DNA from: Theristus sp. LFF4_11
Taxonomy: Eukaryota > Nematoda > Chromadorea > Monhysterida > Xyalidae
DNA length: 64,000 bases
Direction: 5' to 3'
NCBI GenBank assembly: GCA_030248135.1
Contig: JASANC010003229.1
Coordinates: forward strand, 54,534 to 118,533
The position numbers and the translations under genes are program-made. This document shows positions 32,099-45,540 of this stretch, piece after piece; position 1 is the stretch's first letter; every line of letters starts with the position of its first letter. The notes under the pieces were generated by a model. It made no database searches and had not been told where the DNA came from. It worked only from the letters and a program-made list of their open reading frames with translations.

Positions 32099-32715
32099 TA
32101 TTTATATTGTATCACGTGAATCTATTTAGGTTTTCAGGGAAAAAACATAAGACAGGCAACAGCCATTTATTTGAACAAAAACAAAACCACGTTTTACAGT
32201 AACAAAATTGCCTAAAGTTCGTTCTTTTTATTCAACCCAGTATCCTGTTTGCGTTATTAATCCGATGATCTCCGAGGTTTTTCATATTTTGTTTCATTTT
32301 TTGCTCTCTTCTGGAGTGGGGTCTGCAAAAAGGTTGAACTTGCAATATTACTATTGTCTTTTCGTGCGAAGGAGGCGGAGTAATGTTGAATGACGTGAGG
32401 AAAAGCCGCACAGCTGAAAAATGTTTCGCGCCAGAACGCAGAACGAATATGAATTAAAATAAATTTTGTTCAGTGAAAAAAGATTCTGTCTGGTTTTTTT
32501 CTCAATTTCTTGCACAAATATGCCGTCAGAATACGTTTAGTTTTGGTGATTTCAAATTGCCGCGCAGTCATGAAACATTTTCTCTATCTGTATGTGCAAA
32601 CGCATATTGGGTCACGTTAAATAAGAAAGATAATAATAAATTTTATTGGGCGACTAAACTCATAAATCGTATATAAAAAACAAAAAAGCTACTGATTTTT
32701 TAAAATTTTTATTTT
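32099..32715. other. 3' flank of the lectin-like gene
   Basis: AT-rich and without recognised repeats. On the minus strand an AATAAA-like signal (AAAAAATAAAAA) follows the stop codon at 32716 within 15 bases, probably the polyadenylation region of the lectin-like gene. Confidence 0.5.
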
Positions 32716-35700
32716 TTAAAAAAAGGTCTTACATTCGCAGAGATACGGCAACTTGTCCTTTTTCAGCTCATCGTTGACCTCTGTTACCTCTAGCTTGCCA
32801 CTATCCGGGTTCACCGACAATTGGCCGCCACCAACCCACCAGGCTCCGCCATAGAGATTCTGTAGAAAAGATAATAACGAAATCAGTGTGTGAACCGCAG
32901 AGTGCTAAAAATTGATCTTTCCACCAGTGCAGTGAACATTTTTTTTCAACACAAATATTTCAACTACAATTAACGAAACGCATCAAACCGCATTATTCAA
33001 ATCTTAATTTAAAGGGGCATTCATGAAGCAGGTGACCGCGCAGCTCAGCCACTTATACGCGTCACACCGCTTCATGAATGCCACTTTATATTGTTTTGAT
33101 TTTATTCATAATGTATTTTTTTTTAATAGCTGAACAATTTGTTGTTGATTGATGATGAAAATTATTGTTGCAAAGTGCGTCTTTTTACTACTGTGGCGTG
33201 GTGAACCTGCCAATTCGGGTGCAATCGCTGCAGGAATGCGTGCACTTTCCACAAGTGCGTCTCATGCGCCTTCGTGTCCATCAAGTAAGCAGCTTTGTTG
33301 CCGTGTCGCGGGCATTCCTACGGTTGGGGCGCACAGTGGGCGGGACGGTGGCAAGCAGTGGCCGAACAAATACTTCACCGAATCACCGCGTTTTTTAGCG
33401 TCAATGATTGAGACTTTGAGAGTATTATCCAGTTGGAAAAACGCGAGGCACTTGAAAAGCAGTTGTTGTTGTCGCTTTACAGCGTGTTATACCGTTATTG
33501 TCGCTCAAGTTTTTGTGGTTGTTTGACTCGTGTTTTTGAGCGTCAAAATCTTTTGTTTCATCAGAGAGTGAGAGATATGAAGCTGATCGATGTATAGCAA
33601 ACGTCTCCGAGACTTCTTTCAAAACAGATTGCTGCATTTCTCAGGGATTTTAAAATTTTCTGCTTTTGCTTGACACTGTTCCGCCCTGTTGCACGCGTTG
33701 CCAGTCGGCAATCTCATTGACCAGCATTACGCACGTCACCGAATGCTCGTGTACGCGCAGACAACCGCGTTGCTCGTTCAGTGTTTCGCCTGACAACAAA
33801 AAAAATAAATAAACCATCTTACATGGTTATCATGCGGATGCGCGAGCGAGCGTAGCGAGCGGAGAGCGCATCACGCATAATATGAGCCGTTATCCCCTCG
33901 CGCGCTTTTTTCAAATTTGCTCGCTGCGTCCTGCGAGCATAGTATAAGCCACAAACTTGGTTCCGTGCACACGAAACGAACACCCAAAGTTGTGCTTGGA
34001 GCCGCGAAAAAATTTTTATCCGACTACTTTTCATACGCTGTAGACACGAAAAACCTATTCTGAAAACAGTGTTACTTCTTTCCCTTTGTCCTTTTTTTTT
34101 TTCAGGTATGTAATCAACATGTGTTCGCCCTTTTAATTTTTGCCTGCGACACTTTCACAGTCGAACAAAAATGTTCCCTGGGGTAATTCCACCCGGAGAT
34201 TTTGAAAATTGAGTTAATTTTTTACCCCGACCCTGTTTTTGGGTAAAAATTGGGCATTTTTAATTGTTCGGAGGGTTTTCACCTGGTTTTAAGTGTTCGC
34301 CCTTTCAATTTTTAGCTGGGACACTTTCACAGTTGAACAAAAATGTTTCCTAGGGTAATTTCATCCGTATTTTTTGAAAATTTAGTTATTTTTTTTGCCC
34401 GGGCACTTTTTTGAGTCAAAATTGTGCATTCTTTGAAAGTTCGTAGCATTTTGACTGGGTATCAGTTTTTCACTCTTACAAATTTTGTCTGAGCTGCGAA
34501 AAATAGTAGGAAAAAAGTCTAGTCCGTAGTAATTCAATGCGCTGATCACGGATTTTGAGTTAGTTTTCTTACGTGAGCAACTCTAGATGCTGAATCGTGA
34601 CGATTTCGGGCGAATCGGCCGTCGAAATTGGCGAAATCGGTCCAGAAACGAAAAACAAGAAAAGATTGTTTTCCAGGGTAATTCAATGCGCTGATCACGG
34701 ATTTTGGGTTAGTTTTCTTACGTGAGCAACTCTAGATACCGAATCGTGACGATTTCGGGCGAATCGGCCGTCGAAATTGGCGAAATCGGTCCAGAAACGA
34801 AAAACAAGAAAAGGGTGTTTTCCAGGGTAATTCAATGCGCTGATTACGGATTTTGGGTTAGTTTTCTTACGTGAGCAACTCTAGATACTGAATCGTGACG
34901 ATTTCGGGCGAATCGGCCGTGGAAATTGGCGAAATCGGCCCAGAAACGAAAAATAAGAAAAGGATGTTTTCCAGGGTAATTCAATGCGCTGATCACGGAT
35001 TTTGTGTTAGTTTTTTTATGTGAGCAACTCTAGATACTGAATCGTGACGATTTCGGGCGAATCGGCCGTGGAAATTGGCGAAATTGGTCCAGAAATGAAA
35101 AACAAAAAAAACGGTGTTTTCCATGGTTATTAAATACACTGATCACGGATTTTGTGATAGTTTTTTCATGTGAGCAACTCTAGATACCGAATCGTGACGA
35201 TTTCGGGCGAATCGGCCGTGGAATTTAGTGAAACCGGTCCAGAAATGAAAAACAAGAAGTCGGTGTTTTCTATGGTAATTCATTGCGCCGATCACGGCTT
35301 TTGGGTCAGTTTTCTTATGTGAGCAATTTCTAGGTACTGAATCGTGACGATTTTGGGCGAATCGGCCGTAGAAATAGCATAGACGAAATTGGCCTAAAAA
35401 CGAAAAATCTATAATACTAAGATAGTAACTGTGTATGTAAGTCAGGTCAGGTCAGGTCCGTTCCGCTACGTTGATTGGCTGTTAAAATTTACAGTTTGAG
35501 CCAATTTTGCTATTTAAGTCATCATCAGCTGAATACTCATACTCCATTTTCTAATGACAATGCAAAGTTCAAATCGTCATTCCACATGACGTTAGTCATC
35601 ATGATACCTTTTGCTCAAGAGCGACAACAAACAAGCGAGACAATCGTAAGAATTGCAAGGACTCCATTGTAGACGATGGAGTTTTTTTCACAAAAAACGA

Positions 35701-38514
35701 GTTTTTAAAACAATCGCTTGCAAGTTGATCGCTCTTTTCGCAAGGTAGACTTTTTATAAAGCCGGTGTTTACAACGAGTATTTAGAAAATCGTTGCTTTT
35801 TCCTTCATTTGTTTTTTATCATAGAAAATGCGTCACTTAGTATAGAAAAGCTACATAACAAAACAAAAGCGACCGTTTTACACAATGGGTACTCAGAAAC
35901 GTGTTGCTTTTTGTTGCACTCGATCAAAAAGAACTGGCTTAGGTTAGGGGAAGCGGGGAAAAGAAGTAAACATTCAAAACAAAAGCGGGAGCTTTGCTAC
36001 GGGTGTTCAGTATGTAGAAAATCGCTGCTTTTTCCTTCATTTGTTTTTTTATCATAGAAAATGCATCACTTAGGATAGAAAAGCTACATAACAAAACAAA
36101 AGCGACCGTTTTACACAATAGGTACTCAGAAACGAGTTGCTTTTTGTTGCACTCGATCAAAAAGAACTGGCTTAGGTTAGAGTAAGCGGGGAAAAGAAGT
36201 AAACATTCAAAACAAAAGCGGGAGCTTTGCTACGGATATTCAGCAAAATGTTGCTGTTTTGTCATTTCCATTCTATCAAAAATCCTTGGCTAAGGTTAGG
36301 GTTAAAAATAAGAGCAGTAAACATACCACACAAAAGTGGCTATTTTGCAGCGAATATTCAGAAAAGTTTTGCATTTTTCGTCATTTAAACTTTAAAAGGC
36401 TTGGCTTAGGTGAGCTTTGCTACGGGTATTCAGTAAAATGTTGCTGTTTTGTCATTTCAATTCTATCAAAAATCCTTGGCTAAGGTTAGGGTTAAAGGTA
36501 AGAGTAGTAAACATACCACACAAAAGTGGCCGTTTTGCAGCGAATATTCAGAAAAGTTTTGCATTTTTCGTCATTTAAACTTTAAAAAGCTTAGCTTAGG
36601 TTAGAGTAAGCGGGAAAAAGAAGCAACTTATCAAAACGAAAGTTGGCGTTTTGCAACAATTGTTCAGAAGTGTTGCCTTTTTGACATTTACACTCTAAAA
36701 GGACTGGCTTAGGTTAGGGTAAGCGGGTAAAAAACCATTACCAAGTCAAAAGCGGGTTTTTTCCAGTGGGTATTTAGAACAGTGTTGCCTATTCAGAAAT
36801 GACAGCTGACTGAAGCAGATTGCTTTTCTTAAACCTGTATTTTAAACTGAAACAAAAACTTAAACCGGTATCAGTTAATTGTTGTTAACCAAACGACATT
36901 GTTTTTTTATAATTTTTTTAACAGGAATGGCGATTGAACAACAGGTGACGACATTGAAAAGCTAACCAAACAAGATTAATTTTAAAACTTTAAGCGGGAA
37001 TGGCTGTTAATTGTTGCTGATCAAAGGAGATTGTTTTTTTGATACTTTAAACGGGAAGGACAGTGGAATGCAACTGATTAGCAAAGAATGAAAGGACAAA
37101 TAAGCGACATTGAAAAGCTAATAAATGCGAGAATTGATTTTGATACTTTAATAGGGAATTGCAGTTGTTTGTTGCTGATTAAAAAGGTTGCGGATTTTGA
37201 GTCCGCGTCGTGGGCAAGGTCAAAAGGGGAAAACCAACTCAAAAATAATAGTTGTATTTATCAGCTAACCGTGCCGTAGGCACGGGTCAATTTGCTAGTG
37301 AAAAACCTGAGTTGTGTGCCCAACGTATTGTGATTTTGGTCCGACCTTCGGGGCTTATGTAAAAGTCAGAATATTATCTAAAAATGCGGGAGACGCATAT
37401 AAAAGGAGGAATATGGCCTTGTGTAAGCAGTGAAAGACTTGGCTCGACAACCTTTTCAAGTCTCTGATGTGGTACACACGGATACAAGTACATAAGAGTC
37501 ATATTTTTGCGCCGTTTATTTTTTATTTAGATTGCAAGTGGCAACCCTCGTACATTGTAGACAAATGAAACTTTCACATTTGCCTTTTTCTAGCATTTAG
37601 CGACCTCTAAAACCACTAAAATGACGATCAGACTTTAGATCGCTGACACTGGTTTGCACAAAGTGTATCGCAGAGGCATTGGGAACGCAAGGTCTCCTTC
37701 TGTGGCAGTGACTCACCGGTTTATCCTGGCACAAGAGTTTGGTAAAAAGGGTGAAAATCAACGGAAGACAACACTTTTTGCACTGGTGCTGCTGTATGCA
37801 CAGCGGTGCGTACGTTAGCAACAACGATAAAGCTACATGCAGCAATGTTTTGCAATCTCTGATGTTTCTGTTTTTTGCACAGAATTTACAGTATAGCCGA
37901 TTAAACATGGCAGCTTTTTTCAGGGTGCAAGGAGCGCGCGAATTTTGAATAAAAGAGAAAGAAGTTCAGAAACCAAATTGTATGCCAAATTTGACGCGTT
38001 TTTTAAGCTAATGGATTATCCGTATTATTCTGTTTATTCTTTCTCCCTTGCACACATGATTGGAAATTATGTTGGCATTTTTGAAAAAGACAACTCCTAG
38101 TCAGCGACTAATCCCGCCTTGACGGACTGCCTCATTTATTCGGCCATGCTGTTCAGAATTTCGCACATGATGTGATTTTAGACTAAACTGAAGAGGACAA
38201 TTGAAAAATATCTAGATAACTTCAAAATTTTTACGCTTTTCAACAAGCTTGTAAACAACAAACGCGGCGCAAAAATATGACTCTTATGTACTTGTATCCG
38301 TGTGTACCACATCAGAGACTTGAAAAGGTTGTCGAGCCAAGTCTTTCACTGCTTACACAAGGCCATATTCCTCCTTTTATATGCGTCTCCCGCATTTTTA
38401 GATAATTAACAATTTACCGTCAAGCCGTAAAGACGTAAAGACGTTAATATATGTCGCAAATATGTTGTGCATTGTATCTAGCGCCTGTATCTGTTGATTT
38501 TGTGACGCAGACAT
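32716..38514 (-). CDS. C-type-lectin-like domain protein
   Basis: Exons 38514-38418, 33789-33677, 33317-33207 and 32859-32716 (465 nt, 154 aa), all in phase. The domain has HSVTCVMLVNEIADWQ, then ECPRHGNKAAYLMDTKAHE, the usual helix-2 region of a CTLD. It continues with LHPNWQ, AWWVGGGQLS, and ends LPYLCEC, the conserved final cysteine region. The WxG and long-loop region is short, so sugar binding is doubtful. Exon 1 (MSASQNQQIQALDTMHNIF) has an ATG, a good donor (GTAAATTG) and correct phase, but no obvious signal peptide, so it is the least certain part. Intron 1 is 4.6 kb and is almost entirely the composite transposon 33827-38405. The TTR-like gene lies just upstream on the same strand. 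Confidence 0.7.
33012..33088. mobile_element. Tiny palindromic MITE, family J
   Basis: About 77 bp with ends AAAGGGGCATTCATGAAGC / GCTTCATGAATGCCACTTT. It lies in an intron of the lectin-like gene. Family members carrying TTCATGAATG with GCGCCTTTA occur at 44045-44070, 45030-45103, 48700-49010, 52870-52892 and 56400-56805. Confidence 0.75.
34110..34440 (-). repeat. Diverged satellite A units
   Basis: Two degenerate units on the minus strand: GTGTTCGCCCTTTTAATTTT and GTGTTCGCCCTTTCAATTTT, spaced about 170 bp, each followed by GTCGAACAAAAATG or similar and a GGGGTAATTCCA/TCATCC stretch. This links satellites A and B inside one larger element. Confidence 0.8.
34500..35400 (+). repeat. Satellite B array (~149-bp unit, 6 copies)
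   Basis: The GATTTCGGGCGAATCGGCC anchor is at 34602, 34751, 34900, 35049, 35199 and 35349 (149-150 bp spacing). Later units are more diverged (CCGTAGAAATAGCATAGACG). Confidence 0.92.
35408..37298 (+). mobile_element. Non-autonomous Helitron
   Basis: 1891 bp. The 5' end is TCTATAATACTAAGATAGT. The 3' end has a perfect 7-bp hairpin CCGTGCC-GTA-GGCACGG (37269-37285), nine bases, then CTAG (37295-37298). It is inserted between A and T: removing it restores CGAAAAATGAAAACC, present uninterrupted at about 25485. The interior consists of degenerate ~110-240 bp tandem units with GGCTTAGGTTAGGGTAAGCG. It has no Rep/helicase coding sequence. Confidence 0.95.
37374..38405 (+). mobile_element. Module/MITE family C, copy 3
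   Basis: Inverted arms 37374-37535 and 38245-38405. The interior matches copy 2, with an additional ~230-bp insertion after CACAGAATTTACAG (about 37890-38155). The CAGAATTTCGCACATGATGT segment is uninterrupted and gives the empty site for SINE copy 2. Confidence 0.87.
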
Positions 38515-38615
38515 CTTGGCTGGCTGGCTCTAGTTTACAGTCCGACGAGAGTTACAGGTCACTTGGCCTAATTTACTCTCTCGCTATGACTACCGGGTGG
38601 CCGCGTGATTAAGAC

Positions 38616-39916
38616 TTAAAAATTATGTTCCAAACGAACGCTGCGAGGACGTTGTGTTGAAAAATGTAAGGTTTTTTGATTTTCAAGCGCAAAAAAATAA
38701 TAATTTCCAGCCAGAGTACACTGATCAGACGCCTCCGTCGTCCATCCCAGTCCGTTCACGGTTGCATTTCCCAATTCGACACGTCCGATTGTGAAATATT
38801 TGATCGTCTTCTCGTCTTTGTCGCGTCGTCGGAACGGAATTTCAATGGTGGCCAGTTCATTCGGATCGTACGCGTCTTCCAGTGGAATGATCGTCGCTTG
38901 ACAACTCTACAGTGTACGTATGTGGTGTTGTGAAATACGCACGAAAAAAAAACGATGGACGAATTGATTGAAGCCGTGCGCTAATGTTGGACAAAAACAT
39001 ATTGGGTAAAAGTTTAAATTGGGTAATATTGGGTAAATTGCTTAATACTGAGTAAATTTAAAGGTTCTGCAAGCTGAACTTTAATCAGAATGGCACATAA
39101 ACAAACAAAAACACCACAACTAACAGACCAACCAACCAACAGAGTTTCAGTTTTCAGTTTCCAAAAATATAACGTTTTTTTGCAAAAGAAATCGGAAAAA
39201 AACATCATGAGCTTACTCCATAGCACCGATGAAACACCTCGAGATAGAACTCGTGTCCAAACCACTCATTCTCATCGGCGTACAGGTAGAACTTTCCGTT
39301 CGGTGTGTCGAACTTCTGGTCCATCAGGTCATCAGAAAACACTGAAATTGGTCACGGGCTGCAGGCGCATTAGACTGTTTTGGCCTGTGCGTTCTTGAGA
39401 TCGTGCCCCGCCAAGGGGTTCCAAGAGCTAGTTCTTACATACCCGTGAACCGGCTCTTACGCAGCCAAGAGCCGGCTCTATGGCATATCCAAGAGCGGAT
39501 CAAGAGCCGGCCACGCAGAAAAAGAGCGGCTCTACATTTCACGAAATGTGACCCGTGCACCAACCAATCAGCTAATTGTATATGATCTGCACCAAAAAAC
39601 TGTCGATAAAAACGGAAGAAAATCCCATTTTCCTGCACATAACACCAAACCAACCGTCATCTTCGTACAGTTTCACGACCGCCTCCGAGCCACCAATCGG
39701 TTTGCCACCGCAGTCGAGTTGGCCGGTCAAGTGGAAATGAACCCGGTATGCGTTGGTGATGCCTGAAAGTTGTGTCCCTATGTTGTTTTCGTGCCGTACG
39801 CTTTGCAGTTTGCTTTTCCTATCTTGAAACACAAAACTTTTGAGGATATACAGTATTTTACCTGCAAAACTGAGTGAAACCAACGTGATACCAAGGTAAT
39901 AATAGAGCACGGGCAT
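38616..39916 (-). CDS. Transthyretin-like (nematode TTR family) secreted protein
   Basis: Exons 39916-39862, 39762-39655, 39341-39217 and 38906-38616 (579 nt, 192 aa); splice sites and phases are all consistent, with one perfect GTAAGC donor. Signal peptide MPVLYYYLGITLVSLSFAG. The domain starts HFHLTGQLDCGGKPIGG and VKLYEDDG, the family's first strands. It continues with DDLMDQKFDTPNGKFYLYA, FYLEVFHRCYG and ATIEIPF, ending FTIGRVELGN. These match PF01060-type proteins: small secreted beta-sandwich proteins, abundant in nematodes, with roles in cell-corpse recognition and host interaction in members studied. The C-terminal tail after DQCTL is about 35 residues longer than usual and may be intron read-through. 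Upstream gene order is minus-strand throughout, but no operon is evident. Confidence 0.88.
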
Positions 39917-41688
39917 TTTTTATTGCGTTTGTTTTGTGAATGTTTGTTTGCAACTGTCGCCGTTTTTTGCGTAGTCACCTGAACGATGACGTATGAGAGT
40001 TTAGACAAAGTTTACCGTGCTGACTACTGATTGGTGAGTGAAAATCAGCTCATTGAACTTATGCCCAATCAGTTTGTTGGTGTTGAATGTTTCATTTAGT
40101 TTTTTTCTTAACGCTCGACCGGCTTACGATCAGAGCATTATTTTTGCTCAGGGACAGTGATCAATTATAATATACAGAACTTTTTTGTCCGTTTCAGTTT
40201 CAATAACAAAAAACAAACCAAAAAACAAAAAAATGTAAACACTCTTCGAATATGTGGGTAGATCTAGCCGAACTGACCAGATATTCAATAACTTTCTGCA
40301 GCAAGAAGCCGTTTGTTGAAAAAAGCCTTTGTGGTGTGCCGAAAATCACTTTTTTCTTGCGTTTATTGTTGAGCGACATCTTGTGTTGCGTGGTGGTGGT
40401 GTGTGATCATGCTGTGCACCAGTGCATGACCATGGTCTTCAATTTCATCCATCGAAACCCGCACACGTAATATAGCAAGAAACACAATCACATTAAAAAA
40501 TCACAACCATAAGCGGTGTGTCGATGGCTCGGAAAAATAACGGAAATGTAACGGCAATAAATATTCAAAAAAACCGTTTTTTAGAAGAGAATTGTCAGCG
40601 TTTTTTACCAACGTATCTTGGCTTTTGAGTTCCTTTTGGACTGTCTGGCATCTTTCTGAAGTTCAACCACAAAAAAAGTAGTTTTTGTTGCCAGTTTTGT
40701 TGTCGTCGTGTGCGAAAATCAGCTGAGAACTGTCACGTCCAGTGGTCATGGTTAGCCTCCAAGTGTTTTGTGTGCTTGTGATTTGGCTTGATTTGATGCA
40801 CATGTTCAATCAAATCAGCAGCAATAATCCAGAGAAACTCTTTCTGTGTTTATCCACTAGTTTTACTGAACATTTTTCAAACCGGGTGAAAAAAAAAATA
40901 AAACGTGAAAAACACCGATGGTTTAAAGGACAGTGAAGTTTTTTACAAGCAAGAAAACACAAATTGAAATTGAAATTGAAACTTACATTGCGGTGAAAAT
41001 AATGTGTAACAGCAAAAAAAATTTTCAAAAAAAAGGAAAGAAAACTATTTATCAAAACAGAAACAAAAGATCACGCAGTGTTTCGGTGAAGAACCAGTTT
41101 AAAATAAAAAATAAGCACATTTTAAATTGTTTCATTTTAATGGGGTCAAAGCGATAAAGTGAGGCAAAAAAGAAAAAACAAAAAAGTGATACAACTGACA
41201 CTGGAAATTGTAAAAATTTCAAAAAACACCAGAATTGTGGGAATGACGGGTAGCATTTGCTCGAAAAAAAGCACCACGCTGTAAAATTATCGGCTGATTA
41301 GCCACAGGCTCACATGAACCGTCTTTTGCATTCCAGCTAATCAACGAGCCAAACTTGAAAAAAAACATGCTAAACAGTAAAAACTGTACAAAACAACAAC
41401 GGCTGCGAAAAACATAAAAACTACCAATCTTGTGTCGCTTTCAGTGCCATTTCGAGCTTTTAAAAAGTGTGTTCAATACTTGAAGCGCGCTGAGAAACCG
41501 TGGCTAACTGCAAACCCGGTACCAAATAATTATTGCACCAGTCACGAAATTAAGTAGCAAGATCAGTAGCAAGTTTAGTAGCAAGTTTAGTAGCAAGTGT
41601 AGAAGCAACTTCAGTAGCAAGTTCAGTAGCAAGTTGCAGTAGCTGCGGTTTCTCAGTGTGTGCGCGTTCAATTTGCTATTTTTCTCAC
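39917..41688. other. Intergenic region between TTR-like and membrane-protein genes
   Basis: 1.8 kb. No transposon I recognise. A minus-strand open stretch at 40372-40473 (…DEIEDHGHALVHSM, HHHH) looks codon-like but lacks an acceptor, so it is not called. At 41540-41640 there is a short GTAGCAAGTTCA/TTTA-type tandem repeat (about 12 bp). Confidence 0.45.
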
Positions 41689-44600
41689 TCAAACCGCGGC
41701 CTCTCGGCGCATCAGCGCTGCGTTCGACTGGCTGCCGAGCGACGTGTCGTGACTCGCCTGGCTGTGCTGGCTAGCCGCCTCGTGCTGCTGCGGTCCGGCC
41801 TTGCTCAATGCGGTCACATTCTGGTGGCGGGGCCAGTCCGCTTCTGGCGGGCGTCGCGGGACACCTGGAAAACACAGTTACTTGGTGCTTTGGTGCGGCA
41901 TCTCTCGAAAAACTTGTCAGCCTCGTGGCCAGGTGGTAGTGCGTTCGACTACAGTCTGTGCGCTCGGGGATCGAGCCCCGCCGAGGGGTGTATAGGCACT
42001 TAATGACAGAGAAAACTCGATGGGCGCCCTACTCAATGGCGTTCTGTGCGCTTCTCTGGGTTAGCCCTGGCTAAAAACATCGCCTAAACATTCCAAACAA
42101 AAAAACAAAAACTCTGTCCAAGAAACTCATTTAGATAGAACTATTAAGCGGTTCGGTTACAGCTTATGTTGGTCAGTTTTTAGTGTTCGCGGTGTCGCAG
42201 TTGGTCTGGGACGCGATGAAAATGGAACGCAATTGTCAATTGATTCAATCTGAATAATGCTGATGAATAAATGGCGGGCAGGAGGGCATTCAGGGGGAGG
42301 CATTCAGAACAGGGGAGCAAATTCTTGGCGAAAGTCTAAAATTAGTATCCCAACCATCATCTGACGACGGAAATGAAAGTTGTTTTGCGTTAAATGTTAT
42401 GTTTTGTGTTCTGCGAGTTGCGACCGCACCTGCCGTGTAGGTCGGCGGTCCCACAGCGAGCGGCTGCTTGCGCTCGGTGTCGCCGCCGTCCGGCCCGCGA
42501 CGGTATGGCCACCGCGCCCACGGCTGATGACGCCCGCCGTTGTTGTTGTTGCTGTGCACGTTGTCGCGGCGTTTGCTTCTGTGCGTGCGTGTGTGTGTTT
42601 TTGTGACAGACAATGAAAAACAAACCGTTTTTAGGCAAAGCACACGCGAAAACTGCCGAAATTCATGCGAAAATCCATTCCATGCAAAGCAAATTCACGC
42701 CTCCCACGTTATTTCGTGCGCCGCTTGGCTGTTTGGATTGGATTTTTGCACGGAATTTGAATCTTCGAATGGATTTGGTGTTTGAAATGCTCGTACATAT
42801 CAATTTGTTAGCCTGAATTTGTTCAAATTTCAATCAGTTGCACCACTATATGTATCTCTTGTCGTGAACCTTGTTTTAAAACAAACACACCTCGCTAGAA
42901 TCAGAGCGATACAGATGAAAAAGAGCACCAAAATTAGCAGGACGACCACAATCGCCAGCACGATGGCCCATGTGCGGTAACCGCTGTTCTAAACAGAAAA
43001 GATAAAAAAAGTGGAGAAGAACAACTAACAAAAATGCCGGCAAAACCAAAACGAACAGAAACTCACGTAAATAATTTGCTCCAGTTTCCCATTTGCCTCA
43101 GTGCGACAAATCACTTGATCCTTGTTGCTATAGTCGACGCCAAACAGACACTCGGTGCAATCGGACACCTGCTAATTTTGTGAGATTGAGAAACAAAGTT
43201 TTTTAAATCGAATAAGTCTGCACAAACGGGTATGGACTCTGTTTGCGACTTTTGAGACCCAGCGGCAAATTGTGACATCAAAAATCAGTGAGCAGAAAAA
43301 TCAAACCTCAGCTGCCCGAGGTCCACCATAAATTTTGTTTATTTGTTTTTCATGCTGCTGAATGATCAGTCAGTCAGTGTCTTTGTGTGTTCACAATTAA
43401 TGAAAATTCTCACAAAGAAAAGTAGTAAGCATTCTCAACAAAATTTTGCTAAAAAACGAATTAGTTTTTCTACATCACCTTGTAGCCGACCTGGTTCTGC
43501 GTTCGAAAGCGGCACACCGACTTCAGTCCGGTCACTCGCGACGTGCAGACAACGGGCGCGACTGCTGATTGGTTGCAGACGAGGTCACAGTTTGGACCGA
43601 GATAATTGTTCATACACGAGAAGCCGTACGCCATGCACAGTCTGTGTTCATGTGGTAAGTTTTTTTCTTCTTTTGTTGCTTGAATTTCCAAAACGAAGTT
43701 TGTTTCTTAGTCTTGGGGAGTGAATACAAATTTTGGCAAAAAATGGGTGAATTTCACTCGAAAAATTTGCATTTCAAACAGCAAATTAGACCACGGAACA
43801 GTAATAGACGGACGACGGGAAACAAACAGGTATGGAATATGGATGGATAAAAAGTAGTCAAAAGTTTTGTCGTTTATCGCTTCGAGAACACGTTGCTGGC
43901 AAATTTGCAATTTTTAAAAATTTACTGAGAATTTGATTGCCCCCGAAATTTAACTAAACTTGCTGCCAAAATTTAGTTCAACTGTTATGGAACAGAAAGT
44001 TCTCTTTAATAACAACCGTTAATAGCAATTGAAGCTAGCAATACTGCTTCATGAATGCCGCCTTTAACAGGACCACTTTCAGTAGCCACTTTACTAGCAA
44101 CGTTTTGCTCATCATTGATAATCAGCATTCGCCCCGTGTCCCGTGCTGCCATGTTGCCCGCCAACCAACAACCCCCCCCGCCGCTCACTGCGTCTGCTGC
44201 AGGCTTCCCTGCAGCGGGCAGTCGCGTTGCGCGCCCGTTCGAACGCCCGCATTGCTCGGCAACACGTTGGACATGTTGACGGTGAATGAGTCCATCACGA
44301 CCGTATACGGGCCGGCCCAGTAGTTCCAGACGCTGCCGTTGCTGAATCGCTTGTTGCCCGTGTGCAGAACGGTGACCGCAATGACGACCTGATGTGTTCG
44401 GCATTATGAAAGTTATTGTTGACACGGGAACAGTTGCTTTCATATCGGACAGACAAGCTATAGTCTATGTCTGTATTTTTTAGTTTTGCGACTCAATAAC
44501 ACGCGTTTACTGCAGGAGTCGTAAGGAAAAATTAGTTTCATGCCTGAGGGGGGAATTCAAAATTGACATAGTGACCCGGTCGAATTTCAGTCGGACTCCG

Positions 44601-45509
44601 GGTAGCACCACACCGTTTATTTTGAATTCCCGCGTCACGCATGAAACTGCTTTCAATGCGCGCATACTCGGTCATGTTCATGGGAGGTTGACTTTGAAAT
44701 TGACAATTTCAAAATTTCAAAAAAATGGCTGGTTTTCGTTTTCCGTTGGTTGACTCATTGCTGTCAAAACATGAAATCTCGTTTGGGTTGTCTTGTGGCC
44801 GCTGGCCACACATGCGTAAGAACGAGGTCAAAGCACAACATCTCGTGTCTCGCGCCAACCGGTTTCTCTCGAAGCGACCAGTAGACCTGCTGCGAGACCT
44901 GCACGGTCGTACGACTTGCCGTCAACTGCAACGCCTCCGAGTGCACCTGCGTCGAGACACTCTGCGCTGGATCACTGCAAACGAAACTGTTGCTTCGTGG
45001 TTTCTAATAGCGCGCGTGGCATGGTTAAGCTGCATTCATGAAGCATTATTTAGTAATGCGCAGCTGTGTTACTGAATACTGCTTCATGAATGCACCTTTA
45101 GCTTGAAACGGGCTTGGCCGACTGGCCCACGCATTTGATGGGTTTGACTTCTGAAAATTGCCCGGTCTCAGAAACGCTCAGTCGTATTTCAATTTTTTTT
45201 AATGTTTGGTATGGGCACTGGTATTGCTATGATGGTTTGCAGTTTGGCATTAATATTGGCGCTTTTTTAGCGTGTTGGCGACTTTGACTAATTGCCGGGA
45301 GCCTTGGGGCGGTGGCTGCCACGGCGGTCCACTGTCAGCAGAGAAAACTCAGTGAAAGTACGAATTCAAGTTTTTTCAGTAATAATGAATGTCAAGATTA
45401 TTTCAGATAGAAAAGCGTTCTCCTACCCCGGTGTTACGATTGTGGTGATGAAAGTCAGCATGCAGTCCGCTGTGGACAGGGTGTTCTGGTCGTTCGACGG
45501 ATTATTTGG

Positions 45510-45540
<31 letters not shown>

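Larger units (their letters stand above)
33827..38405. mobile_element. Large composite non-coding transposon, copy 3 (reverse order), with nested Helitron
   Basis: From TTATC (33827) to GATAA (38405): module G (33827-34060), a diverged satellite A piece (34110-34440), satellite B (about 34500-35400), a nested Helitron (35408-37298), the shared spacer and module C (37374-38405). Without the Helitron it is about 2.7 kb. It occupies intron 1 of the lectin-like gene. Confidence 0.6.

Noticed and set aside
33677..38616. TTR-like and lectin-like genes as a single fusion gene
   Set aside because: A separate first exon for the lectin-like gene (38514-38418) has the right phase and a strong donor, and the TTR-like last exon has no suitable phase 1 donor.
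40372..40473. Minus-strand His-rich open stretch as a terminal exon
   Set aside because: Codon-like, but there is no acceptor before it and nothing in phase to join.
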